64,000 bases of DNA from Hypomesus transpacificus (GCF_021917145.1 NC_061067.1:3560504-3624503), one strand, 5' to 3'; counted from the first letter of the stretch, positions 1 to 11,812 are shown. Numbers and translations: made by a program. Notes: generated from the sequence alone by a model not told the origin.

Positions 1-173
1 CCTTTTTAAAAGCGGAGCTGGCCAAGCCGAGCAAGAAATCTCCCATCCGAACCAAACGGGGACTGCTTGCCAACATTAAGGACGCCGTGACGTCACCACG
101 GAAGAGCACCGTCTGTAAGACGCTGAGGAAATCCTCCAAGACCACTTCCTTGCTGAAGAAACCCTCCCAGTAG
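1..173 (+). CDS. C-terminal end of an unrecognised basic protein (partial)
   Basis: The frame starting with the codon at position 3 is open from the left edge to a TAG at 171-173, giving about 56 residues. They are rich in Lys, Ser and Thr, with Ser-Pro sites in KKSPIRTKR and TSPRKST. This composition suits a nuclear or chromosomal Cdk substrate, but I do not recognise the family. A canonical AATAAA at 234-239, 61 bases after the stop, supports this as the real end of a plus-strand gene. The exon start lies outside the window. Function is not assigned. Confidence 0.6.
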   Translation, partial: FLKAELAKPSKKSPIRTKRGLLANIKDAVTSPRKSTVCKTLRKSSKTTSLLKKPSQ

Positions 174-233
174 AATTTATCTTTTTAAATGTTAATGTTT
201 CTGATGTGAATGTTTTTTTGAACTTGGAACTGA

Positions 234-239
234 AATAAA
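234..239 (+). other. Polyadenylation signal of the left-edge gene
   Basis: AATAAA lies 61 bases after the TAG of the partial gene, in an AT-rich 3' UTR. Confidence 0.6.
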
Positions 240-1311
240 ATTTAATCATTTGTGATAATTTTCTGTCTCTCAAACTAAAGCAGACCTTGTGGTACAAATG
301 CCAGTTAAGGATACCAAATGTGTGCATGGGGTGTAAACATGTGGAATCTAGGAGTGAACCCTAAACTGTGGACCAATGGCTGATCTGTTTCACCTTTTTT
401 AAACGGGTTAGGTGGGCCATTCTGTGCTTGCAATATAACTTGTTTTCACTGTGAATTTCACAAGAACATCAAAGGATAATAATTTAAAATGTCTAGCAAA
501 ACTGTGTGCCTGACGGTCAATGCATGGTCAATGGACTGTAAACCTTAAATGAACCTCAAGTTAGCCTGAGGACAATGCTCTCAAAAGATGGCACAAAGGC
601 TATTGTGCGAGTCCATTAGTTTACTGAGGGATGTCACAAGTAGTCTTACTGTACATTACCATGCTTCAGTTAATAACATGTTCATATATTTGAAATATAA
701 CAACCTCTACACTGCAAAAGGAAATACAATAGTCCTTTTATCTGGTTGCATTCAGTCAGCCAGATCTCTTTTGATAGTATAAATTGTAAGGACACAAAAC
801 CAGCTTTTTCTCCAACATTCACCATCGGCATTCAACATTCACTGAAAGGGATGTTGGTGATGGTAAGGCTACCAGTTCTTGCACAGTAGCGTGTGCAATG
901 CCTAAGGGTCATGGATAATGTGATTAGCAGTTGGGGCAAGCCTGCATCACTGCAAAGGGGTCAATCGCTAGATTATCACTCATACTTAGGACTTAGCTCT
1001 AGTATCCCATGCACTCTTTTTTATCACCTTCAAATCTTTTATACACCCATATTTTTTGTGGGAATAATTACGAAAGGATTTTATTAGAAAACATTCATGT
1101 GTGCCATCTTTGAGTTTACAAGTGTTTGGAGAGAAGTTATGCAGTAGAACTTGTAGTGTACAAATAGTAGACGAGCAATGGGCTTTTCCCTGTCCTGACC
1201 ACGGAGCAACAACTGAGGGGTCCAGCTTGGTAGTGAGAAGAAAACTGGTGGTTTGAAGAGCAGGTGGGCTTTGCTTTCCCCTGCAGTGACGGAGCTTGTC
1301 AATCAGCCCAA
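240..1311. other. Intergenic and 5' UTR region, no gene seen
   Basis: AT-rich DNA between the left-edge gene and the RGS9BP-type gene. Short ORFs on both strands have no recognisable protein. A possible 3' splice site (TGCAG at 1282-1286) lies just before the first coding ATG, so an upstream non-coding exon is possible. Confidence 0.4.
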
Positions 1312-3949
1312 ATGCCTCTTTTAAACAACAAAGTGGGTGACGATGGCACTGCCAGAACACCACATACCTTGGAAGAAGGGAAGGCTCTTGTTGAGTCATT
1401 GATTAAGGTAAGACACTCTCAGATTCTTATTAAACCACATACTGTAGACAACATTGCTAATAATAATTTTTACTACCATTTCACAACATCCGTATGTCTC
1501 ACTGTCATGTGTAACAGTGGTATTACTTGTACATCTGACTTGGGAGATTTGACATATGTAAATGGGGAAATGGGACCAAGTATCTTCACAAAATGTGTTA
1601 TGATGGTGAGAACATGGTGCAGGTGTACATAGCCATGTTGCAGATATATATAATTTACATTTTGATATCTCAATATTGTTGTAGATATATGTAACTTATG
1701 TTAATGTAAGTATTTAAAAGGTTGTGCACGTTTATACTAGCGGTGTAATAACAGAACGTTTTTTCTGTTACACATTTCAAAGCAGACACAAAACACTTAC
1801 ATATCCCCGTGGGTAAAAAAAGCACTCGCAAAAGAATTGACCTGATTCATTGCATCAGGTCCAGTATCCACTAGCTGCTTTGTATGAGCTTGTTAGCTGG
1901 TAGAGTGGCGGTCATCTTTCTCACTTCTTTAGTTGTTGATTTAAAGGGTATCTTCAGGTTAGGGTATAGTCCTAATTTAACCAATTAGAATTATTCTTAA
2001 TGTTAATTCAAAAGTATTCATTCATTTTCCTTTTAGTTTGAATAAATATTAGCATCAATAAAGACTATAAATGTATAAAATGGCCCATTTATCAGAAAGT
2101 GTGGCTATATCATAATTAGGCATCTTCATACTCTTACCAAGATTGAACCTGGAACATTGTTGTATTTGTAATTTCTTTTTTTTTTTTTTTTTAAGAAACA
2201 GCTTTTGCGTGTGAAGTTTGTATATGGTTAATTAATTTAAATTCCCCGTGATTTTTGCTTGCAACCAATTCTGATCCATCTTACAATGAAGTGTCCCACT
2301 CTTGCAGGTTAATTTGATTACAATGTCCTTACAAAGTCCTTGGGCTTATCCAAATATAGATCTATGACAATCCGATTATTAGTCATATTTGTCATGTTAA
2401 CCACATGGTCATTTATAAGCTCTGAAGGTCTATTAATAACAGTGATGATTCGGATCTGTTTGAAACATCACCCCAATGTTTCTCAATTGACTATATTATT
2501 TATGATTATGAATATGTTCGTCTTAATAGAATGCAGATTATTGATGATTATTTCAGACTGTTCATTTGTAATGAATTGATTCTGAATGGCCAGTTATTGT
2601 GCATGTAAACTGAGTTGCCAAAATAAAAAAAGAACAATAGCTCATAGGAGAATATAGTGAAGCCTTATGAATAAAACAGTAATCGGATTTCATTTTCTGA
2701 TGATATATAGGCTTCCTTTCTTTCATCATAGTTCATATGTCCAATCTTTATCCTCCTAGAAAGCTATACTAACAGTACAATAAATCTACTTGAATCCTTT
2801 GCTTTTTGATTAATTTACACTTTTTGACCACATTTTTTTTCACGTTGTTTTGTTTGTTTGTTTTTCTGCTTCAGGTGGTGGCATGTTATCGGCACCTGGC
2901 TTCATGTGTGGGCGGGTGCACAGACGACTTGAAACTGCGAGAGGAGTTGAGGCAAACAAGAGAGAAGGCCCAAAATCTCAGTGTGGCAAACCGTCAGCAT
3001 CTCACAGCACGACTACGGGACAAAGGTCTGACCCCAGAGGAGCGAATGGAGATGGAGCTGTTATGGGTGGCCTTCTCCTCCAGTCTGGAGCTCCTCTATG
3101 CTGACATGTGTAAAGTCTGTAACATGGGTAACATCTTTCCCCTATCCAAAAGCAATGGCTTAGTGCAGACTGGCCTTCAAGGTAAGCATTAACCAATTTA
3201 TCAGTATTTGAAGATGAACTGACATAGTGTTTTTGGTAGTTCATCCTTAGAACCAGTACTTATCAACATAGCTACATGATATAAATCTGCTAAATAACTA
3301 AATGCACATTTACATTTATGCATTTAGCATAAATGTAAATGTGAATGTAATATCATTGAATAACCGAAAACTGTCAAGATTTAGCTTTAGTACACAGGTC
3401 AGGAGGTTTTGTACATGTTCATTTTGTAGTACATATTTCCTTTTTGTCTGCACATCTATATTGACTCAAGCTATCCCTATGCTATCACACATGTCTATAC
3501 TACTGTCATCGGCTTACAACTCCAAATGAAGAGTTGATTATGACCTCACTTCTGCTTTTATTGCATCTGTTCCTTGTTGTCCAGGAGAGACCGATGGAGT
3601 GGCAGCTCGGGCACTCAGTCATCCAGACTTAACCGATTCCCAGGTTCCTGAGAATGTGGAGGAAGTGGAACAAAGCCAGTTGGAGGAGGAGATATCCCAG
3701 GTGGACCTCATGATTGAGGACATGGAGCTGAAGGTCAACGTTCTTCGCTGGACGGTGGAGCCACGTGGACCACAGTACGCCGACCCAGTCAGCACTGACA
3801 GCGCCTCGCTGACCATGTTCTCTGTAGACGAAGAGGATCCTGGCCATCAGCGCCTCTGCCAGCCCAGCCAGATCTTTATATTGTTGTTGCTGTGCGCTGT
3901 CGCCGTGGTAGCAGCCGTGTTGTCTGTCTGCGTGGTCTATTTCTCCTGA
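1312..3949 (+). CDS. rgs9bp: Regulator of G-protein signalling 9-binding protein (R9AP family)
   Basis: Coding exons are 1312-1407, 2875-3181 and 3585-3949; phases join cleanly to give 255 residues. The family tethers the RGS9-Gbeta5 complex to membranes and speeds G-protein shut-off in photoreceptors or bipolar cells. The sequence reads EEGKALVESLIK, then VVACYRHLASCVGG, a heptad-rich middle, and the conserved block DMELKVNVLRWTV. It ends in a hydrophobic segment (about residues 230-253, IFILLLLCAVAVVAAVLSV) closed by VVYFS, a SNARE-like C-terminal tail anchor. The first in-frame ATG is 1312; an upstream extension begins with GTG and is not a likely start. As I recall, mammalian RGS9BP is a single exon, while this gene has two introns, so it could be an R9AP2/RGS11BP-type paralogue. 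Family call is strong; the exact orthologue is uncertain. Confidence 0.85.
3306..3342. repeat. Perfect 16-bp inverted repeat in intron 2 of the rgs9bp-type gene
   Basis: Arms 3306-3321 and 3327-3342 are exact reverse complements around a 5-base loop. The arm ACATTTACATTTATGC resembles the ATTTACAT-rich ends of the fish SINE tails seen elsewhere in the window, so it may be two opposed SINE-tail fragments. Confidence 0.7.
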
Positions 3950-5301
3950 GGATCATCACAAAGTGATCACATCATTTCTACAGTATAAGCCTCAAAAGGC
4001 TGTGTGTGTGAACCATATACTGCCATAAATAGAAAAGCGTACTGTATACACCAATTTAACAACTCCTTAAGTCCCACGGGGTGGCATACGATCCATAAAA
4101 CCTTTTCTATTTTAGCTTTTTTCAATGTATTTTGCACACTGTTCGACCAATTCTGCTGAAATTGTGCATGCCAACAGGAATGCTTGTTGTGATGATGTAA
4201 CACGTTACATTGTCAGCCAGATCGACCACCTGCTAGAGCTGCTCAAATGAGAGGGACACCTATCTAACTCCTGCACCTCTGCAGAGTTAATGCTCTAGAG
4301 TAATGACTTCACTTAAGACTTGTCGCTTACTTGTATGTACTTTGCTTCTTGAGTCGTTTAATTCTCTCATGATATGATTTTGTAGAAAAACTACAGTATC
4401 CCTGTACTTTTCTAAAACCGCATCTGTCTGGCACTTAGTGGCATTTCTCATATCTACATAAATATTAAATAATGTAGATACGTTTTTGCTAAGCAAAACA
4501 CTTTTTTCTATGTATAGTCATGGTTTCATTGACAATTTAATGTGTTAGGGTAACACAGCCAACTGAGTGCTTAGGGGACTACACTGTACAGTTTACACAA
4601 GATGACATACGTTTAATTGTAACACAATATATATATGTAATATCTGAATAGCAACAATGGACAATTGTTAGAGTATACATACAAACATGCATATTAACTG
4701 TTGTGAATATTAAATCAGTAGGTTTTGAAAATTACAACGTTTACCTGCATTGACATTTTTTTTATAAATATTTGGGCGATCGTTCATTATGAACAAACAC
4801 GGAAAATACTCTGATTCGTCTAAACTACGGCCCGCCCGCCAACGCATTTGGACCGGCCCTCTGAACAATGCCAGTATTTTTTTATTTTTTATTAAGTAGA
4901 TGTTTTGATTTCAATAGCAATGAATATGAAAAAAGTTATTTACAATATTAATAATGCTCTTTTAATAGGCTGTGATATGTACGAATGTAGGGCCTACGGT
5001 GCATAACATAGTAATAAACTAATCTAGCATAAATACATTTAAAATCATAATAAAAACTCCACAGTAATACTGGTAGTTACTCCGGCCCAAGTAGTTTTCT
5101 GTTCCGAACCGGCCCCACATTAAAGAAAGGAACATTATATGGCCCTCGCAGACAAAAGTTTGGGGACCCCTGGTCTAGGTCGTAACCCGGAAGTTTTCGT
5201 AAGTGTAACCGAAAGGCATAATCAAGAAATGTTGCCATTGAGACTTACTGTTGTCTGCTGTAAGAGGAAACACTAGTAATAGCGCAAGTTAGAATTTTGA
5301 C
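3950..5301. other. Intergenic region holding the hAT remnant
   Basis: Contains the 3' UTR of the rgs9bp-type gene, AT-rich sequence, the hAT remnant, and about 130 bp before the next ATG that must hold the mcur1-like promoter. No further gene is visible. Confidence 0.5.
4820..5172. mobile_element. Truncated hAT-type transposon remnant
   Basis: The right edge ends in TTTGGGGACCCCTG at about 5159-5172, the classic outward end of non-autonomous hAT elements (CAGGGGTCCCCAAA when inverted). Before it come GGCCCTCGCAGACAAAAG and a GGCCGG-type motif, also typical of the family, then AT-rich filler back to a CGGCCCGCC segment near 4830. No matching left terminal repeat or 8-bp target duplication was found, so the left end is lost and the left boundary is approximate. 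It lies about 130 bp upstream of the next gene's ATG. Confidence 0.65.
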
Positions 5302-7743
5302 ATGTCACTGAAACACAGATTTGGGTTAAACTCGCGGATATATACAAAATATGCATTGTATTCGGAGCATCAACGCATATGTAGAAAAAATATAACTTCA
5401 CCTGCACTTCCATCCAAAACGTTCAGGACAGCTCCTGAAGTTGTAGCTAGCTTACGACATGATCCTGCCTTCATCGCCTTCAAACAACATTGGAAGTTAA
5501 AAGTAATCACACGATTGACAGCAAATAAGTGTTTCCCGAAGATCCCGTTTTCAAGAGGTTTGTGACCTGAGATTTATTTATTTATTTATTTTTTAAAGTT
5601 TGTCTCAGTGACCTAGCCTCATTAGGTTATGCTTTCAATAGCCATCAACACTATCAATGCCAACCAAAAAGAATAGCTGCCCATAGCAATGAAAGTACAG
5701 GATGGAAGTTTTATTTCTAATTAAATTCAAATCTCAAATTAGCCTATATACAATTCATCGTAGGCTACTTGTTTAAAAACCTAACGATGATGAGCATTTA
5801 AGGCACTAATGCTCTGCCCTCCCCTCTTAATAATAACCAGTTCCTAATAGTAATATTACCCAATTCACTTTTATAGATATACTTTGATGTTGTTTTTATA
5901 TGGATATTTTTGTTGATTACAGGAATGACCACATCGATCAATACCCTGCAGTACGATTTGAAAACGGACATGACAAAGTCTGGTAGCCGAAAACTATTTT
6001 TTGATACCCATGCAGTTGTTCGACTTCTTGAAGACAATGGTTTGTTTCTTTAACTGAAGTATTATTCTATTGATAAAAAAAAAAGTTGAGTTGTTTTTAC
6101 ATATGCACGCACATATCTAATCAAGATTTGTTTTAATGTCGGATTTAATGTGTTTACATATCATCAACAGGCTTTAGCCCCCAGCAAGCTGAGGTTATAA
6201 TGAAAGTCCTGGTGAGGACAACGAACTCCAACATGGATACAATCTATAATGATATAGTTACCAAAGTGCAGCAGGTGAGAATCTGTGTGTTTGCTATTTC
6301 ACATCATTCATAGACTTATAACAGTCATTAAAAAAAAAAACATCTACCCATCTTTGGCATGGCAGGAGATTCTGTTGCAGAGGGTGATGTCTCAAATTGC
6401 ATCTGTAAAAAAAGACATGATCATTCTTGAGAAAAGTGAGTTTTCTACTTTGTTGGCAGAGAATGAGGTGAGTGGTTCTATCTAAACATTTGTCATCCTT
6501 ACGCATGGCCATCACACATAGCCCATTCCCAAGCTGAAAAGGTATACTGAATCTAATTGACCAAAAATTGTGTATTATTATGATTCAAATTATTCACACA
6601 AATATAAAAGATATGCTTAAAATTTGGTTCTTTTGGTGGAACATTTTATATAAAATTCCATGTAACAATGTTTTACCTTTTTTTATTTATTGTTTACAGA
6701 AAGTTAAGACAGAACTATTGCATCTGAAAGTTCAATTGTCTGTAAGTGTTAATCAGTTATTAACCATAATTGTTAGTTATAATCACTTTACATTACCTTT
6801 TTATAAGAGCAGAAATGTAGAACTATCTGATGCTCCACCCCAACTTTTCAGGACATGATGAATAAAGTACGTTTAGACAACATCTTGAATATGCATTTGG
6901 AGAAGAGCAGAATTAAAGAAATGGTAATGTGTCCCGAATTATACTGAAAGGGTATATTACTGTATCTTTAGAAAAAAGAAATATGTATAGTTTCAGTCCA
7001 ACCAATAAGAATAGAGTCAATAAATTAATAATTTAGATCCTTCTGATATTTTGTTTTTCAGAAAGCAGAGCATGACAAAAGGCTTCTGGAGACCCAAACT
7101 AATATCATGGAAATGGTTAGTAGTGTACGAAGGGTAGTAGTTGGACACCGGCATATTTTGTCTGCTAGCAGACCATTCAGGCAGGTTTACTAGCATGTCC
7201 TACTACCTAGCAAATGTAGCAAGTTTAGCTACATGCTTTTGGATAAAATAAGGGAATACTTGAATAAATCATGGTAATACCAGTAGATTGCTTTGCTTGT
7301 TTTATTATTTTATATCTTACAGGATAGGGCTAAACAGCTCCTAGTTAATGTATCTTTAGTCTAACAGCTTGTCTTGGCTGTTGTAGAATGCAGAGCAAGA
7401 TCGCCATTTGACTCAAAGCAACATGAAAATCGACACAGAAGTGGCAGGATTAAAAACCATGTTGGTATCTCACAAACTTGACACAATCAAATACCTTGCA
7501 GGTAAAACATGAAAAGTTTGTACTATATTAATAAATTCACATATACCTAATTTACAGTATTTGCAAGATTCTTTTGATGTGGTTGTTCTGTTCCCAACCA
7601 TATGTAACTTTCCAATACAAAACATGTAGAACTACATGAATTTAAATAAATGGGTATGTAGCTAACAAGTGCCCTCTTCTTCTACAGGTTCAGTTTTCAC
7701 CTGTCTTACAGTGGTTCTTGGATTTTATCGACTTTGGATGTGA
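5302..7743 (+). CDS. mcur1: Mitochondrial calcium uniporter regulator 1-like (CCDC90 family)
   Basis: Nine coding exons: 5302-5557, 5923-6039, 6171-6274, 6366-6467, 6700-6741, 6852-6923, 7062-7115, 7387-7501 and 7688-7743; all phases agree (305 residues). MCUR1 is an inner mitochondrial membrane scaffold for the calcium uniporter. Hallmarks are FDTHAVVRLLEDNGF, then VMSQIASVKKDMIILEKSEF, a long coiled coil, and a C-terminal membrane segment ending GFYRLWM. These motifs fit MCUR1 (CCDC90A) better than CCDC90B: MSQIAxVKKDMIILEKSEFS and GLKTMLxSHKLD are near-identical to MCUR1. The N-terminus is basic and shorter than in mammals, compatible with a mitochondrial targeting peptide. AATAAA at 8084-8089 is a plausible poly(A) signal. 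A CCDC90B-like paralogue is the main alternative. Confidence 0.85.
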
Positions 7744-7825
7744 TTCTGCATGTTGGGCATGTGACTGCTACAGCCATTTAGCTGGAAAAAAATCTTTGTA
7801 CATAATAATATTTTGTTAAATTGAA

Positions 7826-7885
7826 CTTACTGTAAGTCGCTCTGGATAAGAGCGTCTGCTAAATGACTAAATGTAATGTAAATGT
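7826..7885 (+). repeat. SINE 3' tail fragment
   Basis: The segment around GTAAGTCGCTCTGGATAAG, followed by GAGCGTCTGCTAAATGAC, matches the tail of the full SINE at 28950-29136. It is the widespread teleost tRNA-SINE tail. It sits in the 3' UTR of the mcur1-like gene; the tRNA-like head is missing. Confidence 0.75.
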
Positions 7886-8127
7886 GAGGAAAAAGTATTG
7901 AATGTATCATTGTGTTTTTCTGAGGTGGTTTGGCTTTTTAGTTTTATGACTGTAAAAACTGTAACAGTATCACATAAATTTAAAAAAGACACAACCAAGA
8001 GCATACAACATGTTCAAAGCTAAGATTGAAATGTTTCAACAGATTAAATTATGAGAACAATAACTGTTCTTACCTGCAACAGAAATAAAACCTTTTAAAA
8101 AATCAAAAAGGTTTTGAGTCTGTAACT

Positions 8128-8171
8128 TTATTTTCATCCATTTCAATGGACCATTGAAATGGATGAAATAA
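8128..8171. repeat. Near-perfect palindrome downstream of the mcur1-like gene
   Basis: TCATCCATTTCAATGG (8134-8149) and CCATTGAAATGGATGA (8151-8166) are exact reverse complements separated by one base. Weaker pairing extends outward with one bulge. It lies about 40 bp past the AATAAA at 8084-8089. Confidence 0.75.
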
Positions 8172-8381
8172 GTGTAAACTTAACAGAATAAACATTGTCT
8201 TAATACTTTCTTAATATACATTCTTAATAGTCTTAATCTTTTTTCTTTGTCAATGACTGCTACGAATCGTCTTGCGACGGCCACTGGTTTCACACTCCAC
8301 AACAGAAGGCGGCGGTAACGCAGCACCTTATTAAACTTGGTTAAAATCTGCCATACAACTCAAGCGAAGAAGAAATTCCTT

Positions 8382-8387
8382 CACGTG
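8382..8387. promoter_or_regulatory. CACGTG E-box in the putative dph2 leader
   Basis: CACGTG lies in the putative first non-coding exon of dph2, just before its splice donor. CACGTG is the MYC/MAX or USF class motif; use here is inferred from position only. Confidence 0.3.
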
Positions 8388-8887
8388 TACCTAATGTAAG
8401 TAGCTATGTAGTGTGTTTATTGATGTTGTATAACAACTGAATAAGTTCGCTTGATATGAAATGGAAGTAGCATATGTTTGACAGGCCAAATAAGCATTTG
8501 TGACTAATCAGCCATGATGCTTCCAGTCAGTGTAATGATTTGGTAGACAAGTTAGCTAGCGAGCTAACTGGCGTTAGCAAACATGTCCCCATACAACCCG
8601 CTTTGACAGGAAAGCAGTGTGCAGACCCGATCTGGGACTTTATGGAAGATGCTGTGCTTTGTGTTTACAGATGTATAATCCTGACAAACATACAGTTGTT
8701 GATCAATAAATACATGTGTCTGAGAATGTAATTGACCAGGTTTTGCCTCAGCATTTGCACTGTTAAGATACATATCAACTTGGCTGTCATTTTTCTCAGA
8801 GAGACAGCAGACTAGTCTGCCCGTCAGGACCAGTTGTATAATAGGGTTTTTCTTATGTTTCCATATAGCAACCTAGCCCAGATAAGG

Positions 8888-11812
8888 ATGACTGAGGCAT
8901 TCAGCAGCAACTGTGAGTTGGTTCTTCAACAGAGCGTGAATGTTACGTCAGAGAGAAACGTTCATCGGGAGAACCTTGTGGAGGTCTATCAGATTGACGA
9001 AACCTGTCAATTTATAAACAGTAACCTTTTTACCAAGGTATGTTACTCCTATCACCTCATAGTCAGACAGTACAGTGAAATGGGGTAGTGTTTTTTTTTT
9101 TTAAATTAGAACTTCAAGTTGTTAAATACCGTCTAATTGGAGTGATTCATTGCGAAATAAGTGTAAACTCATCTTGAAGTTATTGAAGTTAAGCAGCAAT
9201 GGTTCACTATAAATCTGCAAAAAACAATAATCCATCAACATCACACATGGTCTGTAGGTGGCCCTGCAGTTCCCAGATGAGCTCCTAGTGGATTCAGTTG
9301 CAGTTGCTGCAGAGATTGAGAGAAGAACCAAATCTAAGCTGTTCATACTAGGAGACACATCATATGGAAGGTAAAGGATTGATGACTAGATAATTGTACA
9401 CGTTTTGGATGCAGTGTAATTGTATGTTGTAAAAATGGACACATAAATGTATATTGTATCATTATTCTTATTACCAAGTATCATTGTTATCCAGTTTAGG
9501 TTCAATGTTTTGACAGTTGTTTCTTTGTCCACTAGTTGCTGTGTTGACGAAGTGGCAGCAGAACATGTAGGTGCAGACTGCATCGTGCACTACGGGAGTG
9601 CTTGCCTTAGTCCCTCCAAAAGGCTTCCATTAATGTACGTGTTTGATAGGAGACCGTTGGACCTGAAGAAGTGTGCTTCATCCTTCAGAGAATTCTACAC
9701 AGACAGACAGAGTCATGTCATTGTTCTCTATGACGTTAACTATGCCCATATCATAGGTAAGTACCTTGAACCCTCGGCAGCAATTTCAGTTCAACAGTGA
9801 TATTATTGAGTATTATTATATCATTTTTAGTAGCTCCATTAACAATGATAACTTAAGTTTAAAGTTTTTTGAAGTGTGAAAGCTGATGAAGTTTTCTCTC
9901 CTTTAGACAACCTTTTAGCGCTCCTGTTGCTTGAGTATCCAAACATAGTGAACTCAACACTTGTTGTAGATGGTGAACTCTGCCATGGTCATGGACAGAT
10001 TCAAAAGCAAACAAATGACACAAGTCACTTGGCTGACAACAATGCTGAAATTATTAATCAGTTTGGCAGGCAAATGGTCTTAAAAAATGGACTAAGCATA
10101 GAGGACTACAATGTGTTCTTCATTGGACACGAAGGTTCAACTTTAACAAATTTCATGATGACTTGGAACAAGTGCTCTTTTTGCTCATTTGACCCTGTAA
10201 CAATGTCAGGGCGGTCAGAGTCCATCAGTATTAACAAGGCCTTGATGAAGCGATTCTATGCCATTGAGAGGGCTAAAGATGCGAAGGTCATCGGGATTCT
10301 TGTTGGGACACTGGGCGTGGCAAACTACCTCACAATCATTGAGCAGCTAAAAGAGACCATCCATAAGGCAGGGAAGAAGAGCTACATGTTTGCCATGGGA
10401 AAACTGAATGTGGCCAAATTGGCCAACTTCATGGAGATTGACATTTACGTTTTGATCGCCTGTCCGGAGAACTCGTTGCTGGATTCGCGTGATTTCTACA
10501 AGCCTGTAGTGACCCCTTATGAGATGGAGATGGCCTGCAACAAGAACAGGGAGTGGACGGGACAGTATGTCACAGACTTCAATCAACTCCTTCCAGGTAG
10601 TTTTCACAGTCACTAATTTATCCTTAAATAACAGTTTACTTGGGTAGTGCAAATGTTGAATTATCACTTAAATCTGGTGTTTTTTCCTAAATGGCATTGT
10701 TCTCTTTTATCACTGCATATTATGTCTTGACTTTACTGTGTTGTGTTTTCTGAAATGCTTGATTTAACCCTTGTGCTGCCTTCGGGTCACATGACCCAAA
10801 GGTTCACAACGAACCATTGTGTTTACCCAATTTGCCCAATACAAAAACAAATATTTGTATGCGGTAAAGTTGTCGCAATACGACGGTGGGTCACAATGAC
10901 TTATGGTTCAGAATGACCCGAAGATTACACAAGGGTTAAGTTTACTCACTTTATTACATATTTGGCCTGGCCCTAAACCATCCTCTTCAGGTGGAGCAAG
11001 TCATGTTCCATTGCCCAGTCCTGCAGAGCTAGAGGACTCAGATGAGACGGATGTGTCGCTCATCACTGGAGCTATGCGCACCATGCATCACCCCTCCTAC
11101 AGCTCTGCCTCGTCCTCTGTCATGCTGAGGAACCAGACGCTTACTATGGCAAACACTACCACAGCTGGTACGTCACAAACCATTCTCAGTACAGTCTCTG
11201 GACACACAAATGACTCCAAACAAGGCACTGAATATTTTAAGCATTCATCTTGTTTTTTCAATTACTGTGAGTGTTGCAGATACATCCCTAAGGTACAGAA
11301 CATAATGACATTAGCAAAGCAAACTAAAGCTGACATAATAGCATTAACACACAACAGAATTAACAGAAATAAAAATATTTAAGAAATGCTGCAGGGGGAA
11401 AAAAAGAATATATCAACTCATATATGTAAGAGAATCCGGTTAGCATGCCACCTTTTTAGGCATGAGAACAATCCAAAGAGTATTGGTCAGAAACGTCAAT
11501 CCTTTTAGGTGATCACAAACTAGTTGGGCTCATAGCAAAAATTACTAGTCCATATGCAATTAAATGTGTTATTGTAACCTGAAAAAAAAGTAGGAGTTCC
11601 TCAAATAATTCAAAATGGTGAAATGACCCAACATTAAAATGCATTTGATGGTGCCTGTGTCAATTTCAGCCTCATTCCTGGTGGGTCGTAGCTGGCAGGG
11701 CTTGGAGCAGAAACTGGGAAAGACACCAGTGACGAAGGCTCTGGAGGGGAAGAAAGGTATCGCAATCGCCTATGAAGAAGATATAGACTGGGTTGGCCAA
11801 AGTGCAACATAA
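8888..11812 (+). CDS. dph2: Diphthamide biosynthesis protein 2 (2-(3-amino-3-carboxypropyl)histidine synthase subunit 2)
   Basis: Six coding exons: 8888-9037, 9258-9370, 9536-9756, 9907-10596, 10991-11167 and 11670-11812 (497 residues, frame intact). DPH2 pairs with DPH1 in the iron-sulphur enzyme that starts diphthamide synthesis on a histidine of translation elongation factor 2. Diagnostic blocks are [99 protein letters not shown] and a [11 protein letters not shown] end. The Cys pair in GSCCVD and the Cys in ACPE are the expected cluster-related cysteines. ATG 8888 opens MTEAFSS, like other vertebrate DPH2 starts. Intron 4 carries a MITE. Length is close to the human protein. The gene converges on ncf2. 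Confidence 0.96.
10764..10939. mobile_element. piggyBac-like MITE with TTAA ends
   Basis: A 176-bp element in dph2 intron 4. It starts TTAACCCTTGTGCTGCCTTC and ends with the matching inverted repeat ...GAAGATTACACAAGGGTTAA. The terminal repeats continue inward as GGGTCA/TGACCC. TTAA at both ends is the target site used by piggyBac transposases. There is no coding capacity, so it is non-autonomous. Confidence 0.8.

Larger units (their letters stand above)
7744..8887. other. Intergenic region between the mcur1-like gene and dph2
   Basis: Holds the mcur1-like 3' UTR, a SINE tail and a palindrome. It also has a likely non-coding first exon of dph2: a donor AAT|GTAAGT at 8395/8396 and an acceptor TATAG|CAACC at 8868/8869, 19 bases before the dph2 ATG. 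No other gene seen. Confidence 0.45.

Noticed and set aside
1264-1311. Upstream extension of the rgs9bp-type reading frame
   Set aside because: It begins with GTG, not ATG, and contains a likely splice acceptor. The ATG at 1312 is preferred.
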